DNA of 36,906 nt from Stenotrophomonas acidaminiphila (GCF_001431595.1 NZ_LDJO01000072.1:1-36906); one strand, 5' to 3'. Shown: positions 17,778 through 28,319, counted from the first letter of the stretch. Numbers and translations: made by a program. Notes: generated by a model from the letters alone, not told the origin.

Positions 17778-20132
17778 ATGAGCCAAGGGAACCAAAGCGG
17801 GCGCCCGCGCCCGGCGCTCGGCCGTTCGACGCCGCTGCTGGCGGCACTGCTGGTGCTGCTGGCCGGCTGGTTCGGCTGGGGGGCCTTCGAGCAGTGGCGG
17901 CAGGCCGGCACCGGCGCCCGGCTGGAGCAGGCGCGCGACCAGGCGGTGCAGGAACTGCACAAGGCCCTTGCCGCGCAGACCGCGCAGTTCGCGCGCCAGC
18001 TCGAGCTGGAGCCGGTCAAGGCCGCGCTGGCCCAGGGCGATGGTGCGGCCGTGGCATCGGCGGTGCGTGAAAAATGGGGCGGGGTGGACGACGCGCAGGT
18101 ATTCGACGGTGCGCTGGCCGATGCCTACGCCGACCCGGCCGCGTTCGGCTATTCGCGGCTGGCCCTGCTGGAACTGGCGATGAGCGAAGGCAAGCCGGTG
18201 GCGCGGGTGGTGCGTGACGGCAATGCGCCGCGCCTCGGGCTGGCCGCACCGGTGCGACTGCAGGAGCGGCCGGCGGTGGTCTACGTGCGCCAGCCGCTGA
18301 ACCCCCTGACCACCGTGTTCGATGCGCTGGATTCGCCCGATTCGGCCTTCCTCGGCCTGCGCCAGGGCGGGTTCACCATCGTGCGTCGGGGCGATACCGC
18401 CCTGGGCGGTGGCGCCGATGCGCTGGCACGGCCGGTGGCCGACACCGGCCTGCGCGTGGTCGCGGAAATGCCCGACATGAGCGAAGGCCCGCTGGGCCTG
18501 GGCATGCTGGCCTGTGCGACGGTGGCGCTGCTGATGCTGGCGACGGCGGTGCTGTTGCTGGTCGGCCGCAAGCGCCTGCGCCTGCCTGTGCTGCGGCGCG
18601 GTGGCGAGGCGGTCGATGCCGACAGTGGCGTCACCCTGAGCGAGGCGCTGGCGCAGGAACCGCTGCCGGTGGCGGCGGCGCGCGTGCGCGGCGCGGGCAA
18701 CGGCGAGGATGAGCCGGCGCCCGAGATGGACATCGGCACGGTGCCCGCCGGCATTTTCCGCGCCTACGACATCCGCGGGGTGGTCGGCAGCGAGCTGACG
18801 CCGGCCGTGGCCACGCTGATCGGCCAGGCCATCGGCACCCAGATGCAGGCCCAGGGCCTGCGCGAGGTGGTGGTGGGGCGCGACGGCCGCCTGTCCGGCC
18901 CCGAACTGGTGGCCGGGCTGGTCGAAGGCCTGCGCCGCGCCGGCTGTGATGTCATCGACATCGGCATGGCGCCGACCCCGGTGGTGTACTTCGCCGCGTA
19001 CCACCTGCGCGCCGGCAGCTGCGTGGCGGTGACCGGCAGCCACAATCCGCCGGACTACAACGGCTTCAAGATCGTCATCGGCGGTGAAACCCTGTCCGGC
19101 GAGGCGATCACCGACCTGCACCGGTGCATCGTCGAAGGCCGCCTGCAGCGTGCCGATGCCCCGGGCGGGCTGCAGCAGCGCGAGGTCATCGCCGACTACG
19201 TGCAGCGCATCGCCGACGACGTGCAGCTGGACCGCCCGCTCAAGGTGGTGGCCGACGCCGGCAACGGCGTCGCCGGCGCGGTCGCCCCGCAGCTGCTGGA
19301 AGCCATCGGCGCCGAGGTGATCCCGCTGTACTGCGAGGTCGACGGACAGTTCCCCAACCACCACCCGGACCCGAGCGAACCGCACAACCTCGAGGACCTG
19401 GTGCAGATGGTCCGGCGTTTCGACGCCGACCTCGGCGTGGCCTTCGACGGCGACGGCGACCGCCTGGGCGTGGTCACCCGCGATGGCCGGATCGTGTTCG
19501 CCGACCGCCTGCTGATGCTGTTCGCCGCCGACGTGCTGGCGCGCAACCCCGGCGCGATGGTGATCTACGACGTCAAGTGCACCGGCCGCCTGGCCGACTA
19601 CATCCTGCGCAACGGCGGCAGCCCGATGATGTGGAAGACCGGGCATTCGCTGATCAAGGCGCGCATGCGCGAGACCGACGCCGAGCTGGCTGGCGAGATG
19701 AGCGGCCACTTCTTCTTCAAGGAGCGCTGGTACGGCTTCGACGACGGCCTGTACGCCGCCGCGCGCCTGCTGGAGATCCTGGCGCAGCGCGAGGAAGATC
19801 CGTCCGAGGTGTTCGACGAACTGCCCGATGCGGTCTCCACGCCGGAGCTGAAAGTGGCGGTGGCCGAAGGCACCCAGCATGCGCAGGTGGCGTTGGTGGT
19901 GGCCGCCGCGCAGGCCGAGGATTCGCCGTTCGCGGCCGCCCGCATCTCCACCATCGACGGCCTGCGCGCGGATTTCAGCGACGGCTGGGGGCTGGTGCGC
20001 GCGTCCAACACCACCCCGGTGCTGGTGCTGCGGTTCGAGGCGGACGACGCGGACGCGCTGGAGCGGATCAAGGGCCTGTTCCGCGAGCAGCTGCGGCAGG
20101 TGCTGCCGGCCGGCACCGAACTGGGCTTCTGA
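17778..20132 (+). CDS. algC: Membrane-anchored phosphomannomutase/phosphoglucomutase (AlgC type with N-terminal extension)
   Basis: 784 residues, far longer than the roughly 450-residue soluble enzyme. A first transmembrane helix at about 19-37 (PLLAALLVLLAGWFGWGAF) and a second at about 239-263 enclose a periplasmic domain of about 200 residues. A cytosolic linker leads to the alpha-D-phosphohexomutase domain from about 322. Catalytic phosphoserine Ser421 is in TGSHNPPDYNG. The Mg loop is DGDGDR (557-562), the sugar loop GEMSGH (639-644) and the phosphate loop RASNTTP near the end. It interconverts mannose or glucose 6- and 1-phosphates for LPS and exopolysaccharide precursors. It is 15 bases after dut with AGGGGAAA before the start. 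Similar long forms are annotated in Pseudomonas. Confidence 0.9.
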   Translation: MSQGNQSGRPRPALGRSTPLLAALLVLLAGWFGWGAFEQWRQAGTGARLEQARDQAVQELHKALAAQTAQFARQLELEPVKAALAQGDGAAVASAVREKWGGVDDAQVFDGALADAYADPAAFGYSRLALLELAMSEGKPVARVVRDGNAPRLGLAAPVRLQERPAVVYVRQPLNPLTTVFDALDSPDSAFLGLRQGGFTIVRRGDTALGGGADALARPVADTGLRVVAEMPDMSEGPLGLGMLACATVALLMLATAVLLLVGRKRLRLPVLRRGGEAVDADSGVTLSEALAQEPLPVAAARVRGAGNGEDEPAPEMDIGTVPAGIFRAYDIRGVVGSELTPAVATLIGQAIGTQMQAQGLREVVVGRDGRLSGPELVAGLVEGLRRAGCDVIDIGMAPTPVVYFAAYHLRAGSCVAVTGSHNPPDYNGFKIVIGGETLSGEAITDLHRCIVEGRLQRADAPGGLQQREVIADYVQRIADDVQLDRPLKVVADAGNGVAGAVAPQLLEAIGAEVIPLYCEVDGQFPNHHPDPSEPHNLEDLVQMVRRFDADLGVAFDGDGDRLGVVTRDGRIVFADRLLMLFAADVLARNPGAMVIYDVKCTGRLADYILRNGGSPMMWKTGHSLIKARMRETDAELAGEMSGHFFFKERWYGFDDGLYAAARLLEILAQREEDPSEVFDELPDAVSTPELKVAVAEGTQHAQVALVVAAAQAEDSPFAAARISTIDGLRADFSDGWGLVRASNTTPVLVLRFEADDADALERIKGLFREQLRQVLPAGTELGF

Positions 20133-20136
20133 GCCG

Positions 20137-20163
20137 GGGTACCCGCGCCGCGCGCGGGTGCCC
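20137..20163. terminator. Bidirectional hairpin between algC and kdpE
   Basis: CCCGCGC at 20142-20148 pairs with GCGCGGG at 20152-20158, extended by GGGTA/TGCCC with one G-U pair. It lies 4 bases after the algC stop and 48 bases past the kdpE stop. There is no U tract. A second dyad, CACGCGC/GCGCGTG, follows at 20186-20207. Confidence 0.55.
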
Positions 20164-20210
20164 GGCCGTTCGCCGCGAGGCACAGCACGCGCGCCCGGTG
20201 GCGCGTGGCG

Positions 20211-20918
20211 CTAGGGTGCCTGGAAGCGCAGGCCGACGCCCGGTTCGGTGAACAGGTAGCGCGACTGCAGCGCCGAGTCGCCGAGCTTGTGCCGCAGCCG
20301 GCCCACCAGGATGCGCAGGTAGTGGGTGTCGTGGCGATGGCTCGGGCCCCAGACTTCCTGCAGGATCTGCGGCTGGGTGACCACCCGCCCGGCGTTGCGC
20401 AGCAGCAGCGCCAGCAGCGCGTACTCCTTGCGGGTCAGCGCCACCGCCGCACCATCCACGCGGACCTCGCGGCGGGCCAGGTCGATGTGCAGGTGGCCAT
20501 CGTCGAACAGCGGCACCTGGCCGTCGCCATCGGCGTTGCGGCCGCGCAGCAGCGCCCGCACCCGTGCCATCAGCTCCTGCGTGCCGAACGGTTTGGTCAC
20601 GTAGTCGTTGGCGCCGTTGTCCAGCGCCCGCACCTTCTCCGCCTCGCCACCGCGCACGCTGAGCATGATCACCGGCACCTGGCTCCACTGCCGCAGTTCG
20701 GCCAGCACCTCGTGGCCTTCCATGTCGGGCAGGCCGATGTCCAGGATCACCAGGTCGGCGCCCTCGCCGGCCAGAGCACGCAGTCCCTCGCCGCCATTGG
20801 CGGCCTGCATGGTGGCGTATCCCTGGGCGCGCAGCGAGATGTCGAGGAAGCGGCGGATCTGCACCTCGTCGTCGATCACCAGCACCCGCGCCGGCGGTAT
20901 GGCGGGGGGCTCAGCCAT
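20211..20918 (-). CDS. kdpE: KdpE response regulator (OmpR family)
   Basis: 235 residues. The receiver domain has the acidic pair in LVIDDE (Asp16, Asp17), the phosphoacceptor Asp60 in VILDIGLPD and Lys109 in DYVTKPF. The winged-helix domain (about 135-232) includes LTRKEYALLALLLRNAGRVV and THYLRILVGRLRHKLGD. It activates kdpFABC transcription when phosphorylated by KdpD. The start overlaps the kdpD end by 8 bases, so it is translationally coupled and last in the operon. Confidence 0.95.
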   Translation of the reverse strand: MAEPPAIPPARVLVIDDEVQIRRFLDISLRAQGYATMQAANGGEGLRALAGEGADLVILDIGLPDMEGHEVLAELRQWSQVPVIMLSVRGGEAEKVRALDNGANDYVTKPFGTQELMARVRALLRGRNADGDGQVPLFDDGHLHIDLARREVRVDGAAVALTRKEYALLALLLRNAGRVVTQPQILQEVWGPSHRHDTHYLRILVGRLRHKLGDSALQSRYLFTEPGVGLRFQAP

Positions 20919-23571
20919 CGTCGCGCGGGCCTTCCGGGTGGGGCTGGAGCAGGGGCAGGGTCATGCGCACCAGCGTACCGTGTCCATCGCGGCCGGGCAG
21001 CGCTTCGACATGGCCGCCATGCGCGCCGATCATGCCCTGGCAGATGGTCAGGCCCAGGCCGGTGCCCTGGCGGCCGCGGTCGCCGCGCTCGACGCTGTAG
21101 AACATGTCGAAGATGCGCTGGCGCTCGGCGTCGGGAATGCCGGGTCCCTCGTCGATCACCTCGATGCACAGTTCGCCGTCGCGCACGCGCGCGCGTACTT
21201 CCACCGCCACACCCGGCGGCGAGAACTTGGCCGCGTTCTCCATCACGTTGAACAGTGCCTGCTCGACCAGCGCCGGATGCACCCAGATCGGCGGCAGGTC
21301 GTGCGGGATGTCCAGCTTCAGCAGTGCTTCGGGCTGGTAGCGCTGCAGGCGCCGTGCCGCCGAGCCGATCAGTTCGTCGACGCCGATCCAGTCGCGGCTG
21401 AGCTTGAGCCCGTCGTGGCCGAGCCGGGTCATGTCCAGCAGGTTCTGGATGTAGCGGTCCAGGCGCTCGCCCTCGACCACGATGGTGTCGAGCAGGGCGC
21501 GGCGGTCGCCGGCATCCATCGCCTCGGCATAGCTGGAAAGGCTGTCGGCCGAGCCGATCATCGCCGCCAGCGGCGAGCGCAGGTCGTGCGATACCGACGA
21601 CAGCAGCGCCGAGCGCAGGCGTTCGGTCTCGTTGTGCAGGTGGGCGGTCTCCAGGTCGGCGACCAGCCGCGTGCGCAGTGCCGCCTGGGCGATGTCATCG
21701 ACCATCGCCTCGGCCAGCTGGCGCTGCTCCGGGGCCAGCCGCGGATGCTGGTGGTCGAAGCGCAGGCCGGCCACGCCGATGCCATGCCCGTCGCCATCGA
21801 GCAGCGGCAGGAACCACCAGTCGGCGCCGGCCAGGGTGTCGGTGAAGCGGCCCGACGGCTGCCCGTGGCGCAGCGCCCAGTCGGCGGCGGCCAGGTCGGT
21901 GTCGCCGGGCGCGGCGCTGCCGCCGGTGCTGGTGTCGTGCGCCACCCGCACCCAGGCCGGTGCGTCCAGCGCCTGCTCCAGCGCGACCCGGCCGGCATGC
22001 GCCACCTGCGCGTTGTCCACGGCGCTGGCCAGTTGCCGGCCCAGCGCCTGGCGCACGTTGGCATGGCGGTTGGCCGCGCGCAGCGCCACCACCTGCATGC
22101 GCAGCCGCGACGCCAGTCGCCCGGCCACCAGCGCCGCGGCCAGGAACAGGAACACGGTGATCACGCCCTGGCGCGCGTTGATGGCGAAGGTGAAACGCGG
22201 CGCGATGAAGAAGAAGTTATAGGCCAGGAAGCACAGCGTGGCCGCCAGCACCGCCGCGCCCATGCGCGTGCGCGCGGCCACCAGCACCACCGCGACGATG
22301 AACACCATCGCCAGGTCGCTCAGCCCGATCCAGCGTTCGCCCAGCCATGCCGCCCCGCAGGCCACGGCGGTGGCCAGCAGCGCCAGCCCGGCATCCCGGC
22401 GCCAGTTCTCCGGGTCCAGCGACAACCGCGCCCGGCGCGCGCTGGCCCGCGCCTGCGGCGTGCTGATGATGGTGATCTCGTAGTGCGCGCCGCGCTGGAT
22501 CAGCTGCTGGGTCAGGGTCTGGTTGAACAGCCGCGCCAGCGGCCGTTCGCGGGTGCGGCCCAGCACCAGGGTGGAGACGGCGTTGTGCGCGGCGTGGTCC
22601 AGCAGCACGTCGGCGATGCCCGGCCCGTGCAGCAGTTCGGCATCGCCGCCGAGCCGGCGCGCCAGCGCGAAGGCGGCGTCGATCTCGCGGCGGGTGGCCT
22701 CGTCCTGGCGGCGGTGCTGCACCGTGACCACGGTCCACGGGGCATCGCGGCGCTCGGCGATGCGCCGGGCCACGCGCACCAGGTATTCGCTCTGGCCGCC
22801 GCCGTCGATCGCCACCAGCACCCGGCGCCGCAGCGGCAGGTTGCCCTCGCCACGCGCCGCGCGGGTCTCGCGCAGGCTGCTGTCGACGCGGTCGGCCGCC
22901 TCCTGCATGGCCAGCTCGCGCAGCGCGGTGAGGTTGGCGGGCGAGAAGAAGGCCTGCAGCGCCTGCGCCGCCTGCTCGGGCACGTATACCTTGCCCTGCC
23001 GCAGGCGCTCGATCAGTTCGCGCGGCGGCAGGTCGACCAGCACGATGTCGTGCAGGCGGTCGAACACCGCATCGGGCACGGTTTCGGCGACGCGTACCCC
23101 GGTGATGCGCATCACCACGTCGTTGAGGCTTTCCAGGTGCTGGATGTTGATGGTCGTCCACACGTCGATGCCGGCGTCGAGCAGTTCCATCACGTCCTGC
23201 CAGCGCCGTTCGTGGCGGCTGCCGGGGGCGTTGCGGTGCGCCAGTTCGTCCACCAGCACCAGGGCCGGGCGCCGCGCCAGCACCGCATCCAGGTCCATCT
23301 CCTGCAGGTGATGGGCGCGGTACTGGACCTCGCGCAGGGCGATCAGCGGCAGGCCGTCCAGCAGGGCGGCGGTGTCGTCGCGGCCGTGCGTTTCCACCAC
23401 GGCCGCGACCACGTCCACGCCCCGGCGCAGCTGCTCCTGCGCACGGGTGAGCATGGCGAAGGTCTTGCCGACGCCGGGTGCGGCGCCGAGGAAAACCGTC
23501 AGCTTGCCGCCCGCCTCGCGTTGCAGGCTATCGGCCAGCGCATCGGCCTGGCGGCTGCGGGAGTCGTTCAT
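20911..23571 (-). CDS. kdpD: KdpD osmosensitive potassium sensor histidine kinase
   Basis: 886 residues, full length. The N-terminal KdpD domain has Walker A GAAPGVGKT (29-37) and the LVLVDELAHRNAPGSRH segment. A universal-stress-protein-like domain follows at about 248-375 (VLVAIDGGGQSEYLVR). Four closely packed transmembrane helices lie around 400-500 (AGLALLATAVACGAAWLG, AMVFIVAVVLVAAR, AAVLAATLCFLAYNFFF, ITVFLFLAAALVAGRL). Next is a GAF-like region, then the kinase core with His662 in SVSHDLRSPL, the N box NVMENAAKFS, DEGPGIP and GTGLGL. It senses low K+ and controls KdpE. Confidence 0.95.
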   Translation of the reverse strand: MNDSRSRQADALADSLQREAGGKLTVFLGAAPGVGKTFAMLTRAQEQLRRGVDVVAAVVETHGRDDTAALLDGLPLIALREVQYRAHHLQEMDLDAVLARRPALVLVDELAHRNAPGSRHERRWQDVMELLDAGIDVWTTINIQHLESLNDVVMRITGVRVAETVPDAVFDRLHDIVLVDLPPRELIERLRQGKVYVPEQAAQALQAFFSPANLTALRELAMQEAADRVDSSLRETRAARGEGNLPLRRRVLVAIDGGGQSEYLVRVARRIAERRDAPWTVVTVQHRRQDEATRREIDAAFALARRLGGDAELLHGPGIADVLLDHAAHNAVSTLVLGRTRERPLARLFNQTLTQQLIQRGAHYEITIISTPQARASARRARLSLDPENWRRDAGLALLATAVACGAAWLGERWIGLSDLAMVFIVAVVLVAARTRMGAAVLAATLCFLAYNFFFIAPRFTFAINARQGVITVFLFLAAALVAGRLASRLRMQVVALRAANRHANVRQALGRQLASAVDNAQVAHAGRVALEQALDAPAWVRVAHDTSTGGSAAPGDTDLAAADWALRHGQPSGRFTDTLAGADWWFLPLLDGDGHGIGVAGLRFDHQHPRLAPEQRQLAEAMVDDIAQAALRTRLVADLETAHLHNETERLRSALLSSVSHDLRSPLAAMIGSADSLSSYAEAMDAGDRRALLDTIVVEGERLDRYIQNLLDMTRLGHDGLKLSRDWIGVDELIGSAARRLQRYQPEALLKLDIPHDLPPIWVHPALVEQALFNVMENAAKFSPPGVAVEVRARVRDGELCIEVIDEGPGIPDAERQRIFDMFYSVERGDRGRQGTGLGLTICQGMIGAHGGHVEALPGRDGHGTLVRMTLPLLQPHPEGPRDDG

Positions 23572-23607
23572 GGCCGCGATTGTGCGCCGCCACCGGCATG
23601 GGCGGAA

Positions 23608-24198
23608 TCAACGCGCATGCGCGGCGGCATCCAGGGCCAGGTTCAGCGCGATCACATTCACCCGCGGCTGCCCGGGCACGCCCCATCCGGGCGCCTGCAC
23701 GTGGCGTTCCAGCAGGGCCTGCACGCGCTGCTGCGGCCAGCCGCGTGCCCGCGCCACGCGCGCCACCTGCAGCCGTGCCGCGGCCGGCGACAGCTCCGGG
23801 TCGAGCCCGCTGGCCGAGGCGGTGACTAGGTCGGCCGGCACCTGCGCTGGTGCGACCCGTTCGCGTGCCGCCACCGCGGCGGTGGCATCGGCCACGCGCT
23901 GCGCCAGTTGCGGGTTGCCGCGCGCCAGGTTGCTGCCGGCGGCGGCCATCGGGTCGTAGCCGCTGGCCGATGGCCGCGCCTGGAAGTAGCCGTCGCCGGC
24001 GAACGGCTGGGCCAGCAGCAGCGAGCCGCGTACGCGGCCGTCGGCGTCGCGGACCAGGCTGCCGCCGGCCTGGGCCGGGAACAGAGTGCCGGCGATGCCG
24101 GTGGCGAGCACGGCGTAGGCCAGGCCGGTACCGAGCAGGGCGAACAGCGACAGGCCGATGGCCGGGCGCCACAGGGCAGTGGGGGTCTTGGGGGTCAT
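23608..24198 (-). CDS. kdpC: KdpC subunit of the K+-transporting ATPase
   Basis: 196 residues; the ATG overlaps the kdpB stop (ATGA). One N-terminal transmembrane helix (about 10-34, [20 protein letters not shown]) precedes the periplasmic part. Family motifs are [12 protein letters not shown], the [20 protein letters not shown] region and [18 protein letters not shown]. KdpC links KdpA and KdpB and supports high-affinity K+ binding. A much longer open frame in the same phase runs antisense-free through kdpB in another frame and is not coding. Confidence 0.95.
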   Translation of the reverse strand: MTPKTPTALWRPAIGLSLFALLGTGLAYAVLATGIAGTLFPAQAGGSLVRDADGRVRGSLLLAQPFAGDGYFQARPSASGYDPMAAAGSNLARGNPQLAQRVADATAAVAARERVAPAQVPADLVTASASGLDPELSPAAARLQVARVARARGWPQQRVQALLERHVQAPGWGVPGQPRVNVIALNLALDAAAHAR

Positions 24199-26255
24199 GC
24201 GCCGAATACCAGGACGAGGAGAAGATCGATGGCCTTGATCGCCGCGAACGGCAGCAGCACGCCGCCGACGCCATACACCAGCATGTTCCGGCGCAGCAGC
24301 GCGGTGGCCGTGGCCGGGCGGAAGCGCACGCCACGCAGCGCCAGCGGAATCAGCGCCGGGATCACCAGCGCGTTGAACACCAGCGCCGCCAGCACCGCGT
24401 TGCGCGGGCTGGACAGCTGCATCACGTTCAGCGCCGCCATCGACGGGATCGCCGCGGCGAACAACGCCGGCAGGATCGCGAAGTACTTGGAAACGTCGTT
24501 GGCCAGCGAGAAGGTGGTCAGCGCGCCGCGGGTGATCAGCTGCTGCTTGCCCACCTCCACCACCGCCAGCAGCTTGGCCGGATCCGAGTCCAGGTCGACC
24601 ATGTTGCCGGCCTCCTTGGCGGCCTGGGTGCCGGAGTTCATCGCCAGCCCGATGTCGGCCTGGGCCAGGGCCGGGGCATCGTTGGTGCCGTCGCCGACCA
24701 TCGCCACCAGCCGCCCGCCCGCCTGCTCGCTGCGTATCCGCGCCAGCTTGTCCTCGGGCCTGGCCTGGGCGATGTAGTCGTCCACGCCGGCCTCGGCGGC
24801 GATGGCCGCGGCGGTCAGCGGGTTGTCGCCGGTGATCATCACCGTACGGATGCCCATCGCCCGCAACTGCGCGAACTTCTCGCGCATGCCGTGCTTGACC
24901 ACGTCGGCCAGCTCGACCACGCCCAGCACGTGCCGGCCCTCGCACACCACCAGCGGGGTGGCGCCGCCGCGTGCGACCTGGTCCACGCGCGCCTGCAGTT
25001 CGTTGGGCACGCTGCCGCCGAGCGCCGATACATGCGCGGTGATGGCATCGGCGGCGCCCTTGCGGATGCGGCGACCGTCCGCAAGATCCACCCCGGACAT
25101 CCGCGTCTGCGCGCTGAACGCCAGGTAGTCGGCCTGGTCTGGTTCGGCCGTGGCACAGCCCTGCTCGCGCGCCAGGCGCACGATCGACCGGCCTTCCGGG
25201 GTCGGGTCGGCCAGCGAGGACAGCAGTGCGGCTTCGCGCAGCTGCCAGGCTTCGATGCCGGCCAGCGGATGGAAGGCGCTGGCCTGGCGATCGCCGTAGG
25301 TGATGGTGCCGGTCTTGTCGAGCAGCAGCACATCCACGTCGCCGGCCACTTCCACCGCCTTGCCCGACTTGGCCAGCACGTTGGCCTGCAGCGCGCGGTT
25401 CATGCCGGCGATGCCGATGGCCGGCAGCAGCCCGCCGATGGTGGTCGGGATCAGGCACACCAGCAGCGCGATCAGCAGCAGCGGATCGAGCCGCACGCCG
25501 ACGGCGGCGGCGATCCCCGGCAGCGTCGCCACCACCACCAGGAAAGTCAGCGACATCGCCGCCAGCAGCAGGGTCAGCGCGATCTCGTTCGGCGTCTTCT
25601 GCCGGTTGGCGCCTTCCACCAGCGCGATCATGCGGTCGAGGAAGCTGTGCCCCGGCTCGGCGGTGACGCGCACCACGATCTGGTCGGACAGCACCTTGGT
25701 GCCGCCGATCACGCCGGAGCGGTCGGTGCCGGCCTCGCGCAGCACGGGCGCCGATTCGCCGGTGACGGCGGCCTCGTTGATGGTGGCCAGCCCCAGCACG
25801 ATCTCGCCATCGGCCGGCACGAACTCGCCGGCACCGACGATCACGTGATCGCCCGGGCGCAGCGCCGCGGCCGCCACCGCGCTTTCGGCCGCGCCGATCC
25901 GCGGTGCCGCCAGGCGACGCGCGACCAGGTCCTGGCGCGCACGCCGCAGCGCCGATGCCTGGCCGCGGCCACGTGCTTCGGCCACGGCTTCGGCGAAGTT
26001 GCCGAACAGCACCGTCAGCAGCAGGATCGCGGTAACCGCCAGGCCGAAGCCCAGCGGTGCCTGGCCGCCGAGGGTAAGCAGCAGCGCCAGTACGGTACCG
26101 GCCATGACCACCGCCATCACCGGGTTGTGCAGCAGGTGCGCCGGCGCGAGCTTGCGCACCGATTCGCGCAGCGCGTGCCGCCAGCTGGCGGCATCCAGCA
26201 GCGGGGGGCGGCGCGTGGCCGGGCGGGAAACAGGGGAGTTCATCGAAGCGCTCAT
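24195..26255 (-). CDS. kdpB: KdpB P-type ATPase subunit
   Basis: 686 residues from ATG 26255 (GGGAG upstream); an alternative ATG lies at 26243. P-type ATPase landmarks are [12 protein letters not shown], the membrane motif [20 protein letters not shown], phosphorylated Asp313 in DKTGTIT, the nucleotide-site PTPEGRSIV and KGAADAI, and hinge [18 protein letters not shown]. The C-terminal helices include [20 protein letters not shown]. It hydrolyses ATP to drive K+ import through KdpA. It starts 5 bases after the kdpA stop. Confidence 0.96.
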   Translation of the reverse strand: MSASMNSPVSRPATRRPPLLDAASWRHALRESVRKLAPAHLLHNPVMAVVMAGTVLALLLTLGGQAPLGFGLAVTAILLLTVLFGNFAEAVAEARGRGQASALRRARQDLVARRLAAPRIGAAESAVAAAALRPGDHVIVGAGEFVPADGEIVLGLATINEAAVTGESAPVLREAGTDRSGVIGGTKVLSDQIVVRVTAEPGHSFLDRMIALVEGANRQKTPNEIALTLLLAAMSLTFLVVVATLPGIAAAVGVRLDPLLLIALLVCLIPTTIGGLLPAIGIAGMNRALQANVLAKSGKAVEVAGDVDVLLLDKTGTITYGDRQASAFHPLAGIEAWQLREAALLSSLADPTPEGRSIVRLAREQGCATAEPDQADYLAFSAQTRMSGVDLADGRRIRKGAADAITAHVSALGGSVPNELQARVDQVARGGATPLVVCEGRHVLGVVELADVVKHGMREKFAQLRAMGIRTVMITGDNPLTAAAIAAEAGVDDYIAQARPEDKLARIRSEQAGGRLVAMVGDGTNDAPALAQADIGLAMNSGTQAAKEAGNMVDLDSDPAKLLAVVEVGKQQLITRGALTTFSLANDVSKYFAILPALFAAAIPSMAALNVMQLSSPRNAVLAALVFNALVIPALIPLALRGVRFRPATATALLRRNMLVYGVGGVLLPFAAIKAIDLLLVLVFGA

Positions 26256-26260
26256 GGATG

Positions 26261-27973
26261 TCAGGCTCCCTGCAGCGCCAGGCCCAGGTGGTCGGCCACC
26301 GGGCCGAGCACCAGTGCCGGCATGAACTGCAGCACGGTCAGGACGACGATCACGCAGACCAGGGTCAGGGCGAAGGTCGGGGTTTCTATCTGCAGGCTGC
26401 CGGCGCCCTGCGGCGCCTGCCGCTTGCCGGCCAGCTGCGCGGCGATGGCCAGTGGCACGATCAGTACCGGGAACCGTCCCAGCGCCAGCACCAGCGCGCA
26501 GCTGAGGTTCCACCAGACCGTGTTGTCGGCCAGCCCTTCAAAGCCCGAGCCGTTGTTGGCATAGGCCGAGGTGAACTCGTAGAACACCTGGGTGATGCCA
26601 TGGAAGCCGGGGTTGGAGGTGCCGGCCAGGCCGGGGATGGCCAGGGTCAGCGCGGTCATGCCGAGCAGGGTGATCGGCTGCAGCAGCACCAGCAGGGCGA
26701 GCAGCCGTACCTGCGGCGTTTCCAGCTTGCGGCCGAACAGCTCGGGCGTGCGCCCGGTCATCAACCCGGCCAGGAACACCGCCAGCAACAGGTACACCAG
26801 GAACTGCTGCAGGCCGCAGCCGATGCCGCCCCAGATGGCACCGACCAGCATGTTGACCAGCGAGGCCATGCCGGCCAGCGGACTCATCGAATCCTGCATG
26901 CCGTTGACCGAACCGTTCTGCACCTGCGTGGTGAGCGTGGCCCACAGTGCGGTGCCGTCGGCGCCGAAGCGGACTTCCTTGCCCTCCATCAGCAACGGGC
27001 TGGCAGCGCCGGCGCCGTGCCCTTCCAGCCACACCGTGCCGAAGGTGGACAGCAGCGACATGCCGAGCATGCAGCCGAACACCAGCGCACCGAAGCGGCG
27101 GCGGCCGGTGAAGGCGCCGATCATGAACACCACCGCCATCGGCACCAGCACGATGCCGACCAGTTCCAGCGCGTTGGACAGCGGCGTCGGGTTCTCCAGC
27201 GGGAAGCTGCTGTTGGGTCCGTACCAGCCACCGCCATTGGCGCCGAGCTGCTTGGCCGCGACCATCGCCGCCACAGGGCCGAGCGGGATCTTCTGCGTCG
27301 CCATGCCGGCGCTGGCGTCGATCGGCGTGGCCTGCGGGCCGGCGGCCAGCGTCGAGGGCACGCCCTGCCAGGCCAGCAGCAGCGTCCATACCAGGCACAG
27401 CGGCAGCAGGAAGCGCAGGCACAGGCGCACCACGTCGGCGTAGTAGTTGCCCACGGTGACGGATGCGGGTGCCGCGGAGGCGCCGGTGGCGGGGTCCGGC
27501 GCCCGCGCGAACAGCGCCCGCAGCGTGGCCACCGCCAGTGCCAGGCCCATCATCGGGGTGATCACCTGCAGGCCGGTGATGGCGGTCATCTGCGACAGGT
27601 AGGACAGCTGCGCCTGGCCGCTGTAGTGCTGCTGGTTGGTGTTGGTCAGGAACGACACCAGGGTGTGCAGCGCGGTGTCCCAGCGCAGGTTGGGTACCTG
27701 GTCGGGGTTGAGCGGCAGCCAGGCCTGGGTCATGAACACCGCCAGCGTGGGCAGCGCCAGCACCAGGTTGCTGGCGAGGAAGGCGATGGCATAGCCGCGC
27801 CAGGACATGGCGCGCCCGGGGTCCACGCCGAGCAGCCGGTACAGCGGCTTTTCGATCCACTGGAACAGCGGGTCGATGCGCATGGGCGTGCCGCGCATCA
27901 GTCGCGCCAGGTACAGGCCCAGCGGCCACGCCAGGGCGATGCCGGCCAGCAGGATGACAAGGGCTTCGGTCAT
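26261..27973 (-). CDS. kdpA: KdpA potassium-translocating subunit
   Basis: 570 residues with about ten membrane helices. The four selectivity-filter-like pore loops are visible: [42 protein letters not shown] and [12 protein letters not shown]. KdpA belongs to the superfamily of K+ transporters and passes K+ to KdpB through an internal tunnel. The start [19 protein letters not shown] follows kdpF by 10 bases. Confidence 0.96.
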   Translation of the reverse strand: MTEALVILLAGIALAWPLGLYLARLMRGTPMRIDPLFQWIEKPLYRLLGVDPGRAMSWRGYAIAFLASNLVLALPTLAVFMTQAWLPLNPDQVPNLRWDTALHTLVSFLTNTNQQHYSGQAQLSYLSQMTAITGLQVITPMMGLALAVATLRALFARAPDPATGASAAPASVTVGNYYADVVRLCLRFLLPLCLVWTLLLAWQGVPSTLAAGPQATPIDASAGMATQKIPLGPVAAMVAAKQLGANGGGWYGPNSSFPLENPTPLSNALELVGIVLVPMAVVFMIGAFTGRRRFGALVFGCMLGMSLLSTFGTVWLEGHGAGAASPLLMEGKEVRFGADGTALWATLTTQVQNGSVNGMQDSMSPLAGMASLVNMLVGAIWGGIGCGLQQFLVYLLLAVFLAGLMTGRTPELFGRKLETPQVRLLALLVLLQPITLLGMTALTLAIPGLAGTSNPGFHGITQVFYEFTSAYANNGSGFEGLADNTVWWNLSCALVLALGRFPVLIVPLAIAAQLAGKRQAPQGAGSLQIETPTFALTLVCVIVVLTVLQFMPALVLGPVADHLGLALQGA

Positions 27974-27983
27974 GGCGTGCTCC

Positions 27984-28076
27984 TCAGAACGACTCGGGAC
28001 GCAGGACCGCGTACAGCAGGTAGGCGGCAGCGACCAGCGCCACCAGTCCGCACAGGAACAAAAGCCAGCCGGGCAT
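27984..28076 (-). CDS. kdpF: KdpF small membrane subunit
   Basis: A 30-residue protein with a single transmembrane helix: it begins MPGWLLFLCGLVALVAAAYL and ends LRPESF. GAGG lies 8 bases before the ATG. KdpF stabilises the KdpABC complex. The size, hydrophobicity and position directly before kdpA define it. It is the first gene of kdpFABCDE. Confidence 0.88.
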   Translation of the reverse strand: MPGWLLFLCGLVALVAAAYLLYAVLRPESF

Positions 28077-28232
28077 TGGGAACCTCGGTTCAGCGGGGCG
28101 ACCGCCTGCGCGGCGGGCGTACCGTATGGAAAGGGAAGCGACGGCGCCATTGCCTGCGCGGCCGCCCGTGCCAGGAGCGGTATCGTGCTCGCGGGTGCCG
28201 TAAACGTTCGATGGCGCCCGGCCGGCCGCGGC

Positions 28233-28252
28233 GTAAAAACGCCATAAAAAAT
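28233..28252 (-). promoter_or_regulatory. Candidate KdpE-binding site upstream of kdpF
   Basis: On the minus strand the sequence reads TTTTTTATG GCG TTTTTACGC. It contains a direct repeat, TTTATG and TTTACG, with a 5-base spacer. This resembles the TTTATA-N5-TTTACA direct repeat of the E. coli kdp promoter. The A/T-rich site stands out in GC-rich DNA and lies 156 bases before the kdpF start. Spacing to a promoter was not resolved. Confidence 0.5.
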
Positions 28253-28319
28253 CCGCAGGGTGGGCGGTAATGGCGTGGCCGCGCGGGCGACCCGGAGGCT
28301 GCGTGGGTGGACGGCGGCA

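Noticed and set aside
17196..20183. 995-codon open frame on the minus strand opposite dut and algC
   Set aside because: Antisense shadow of two well-supported genes, with repetitive composition and no domain.
20608..23829. 1073-codon open frame on the plus strand opposite kdpD
   Set aside because: Shadow of kdpD; the real frame on the other strand has complete kinase motifs.
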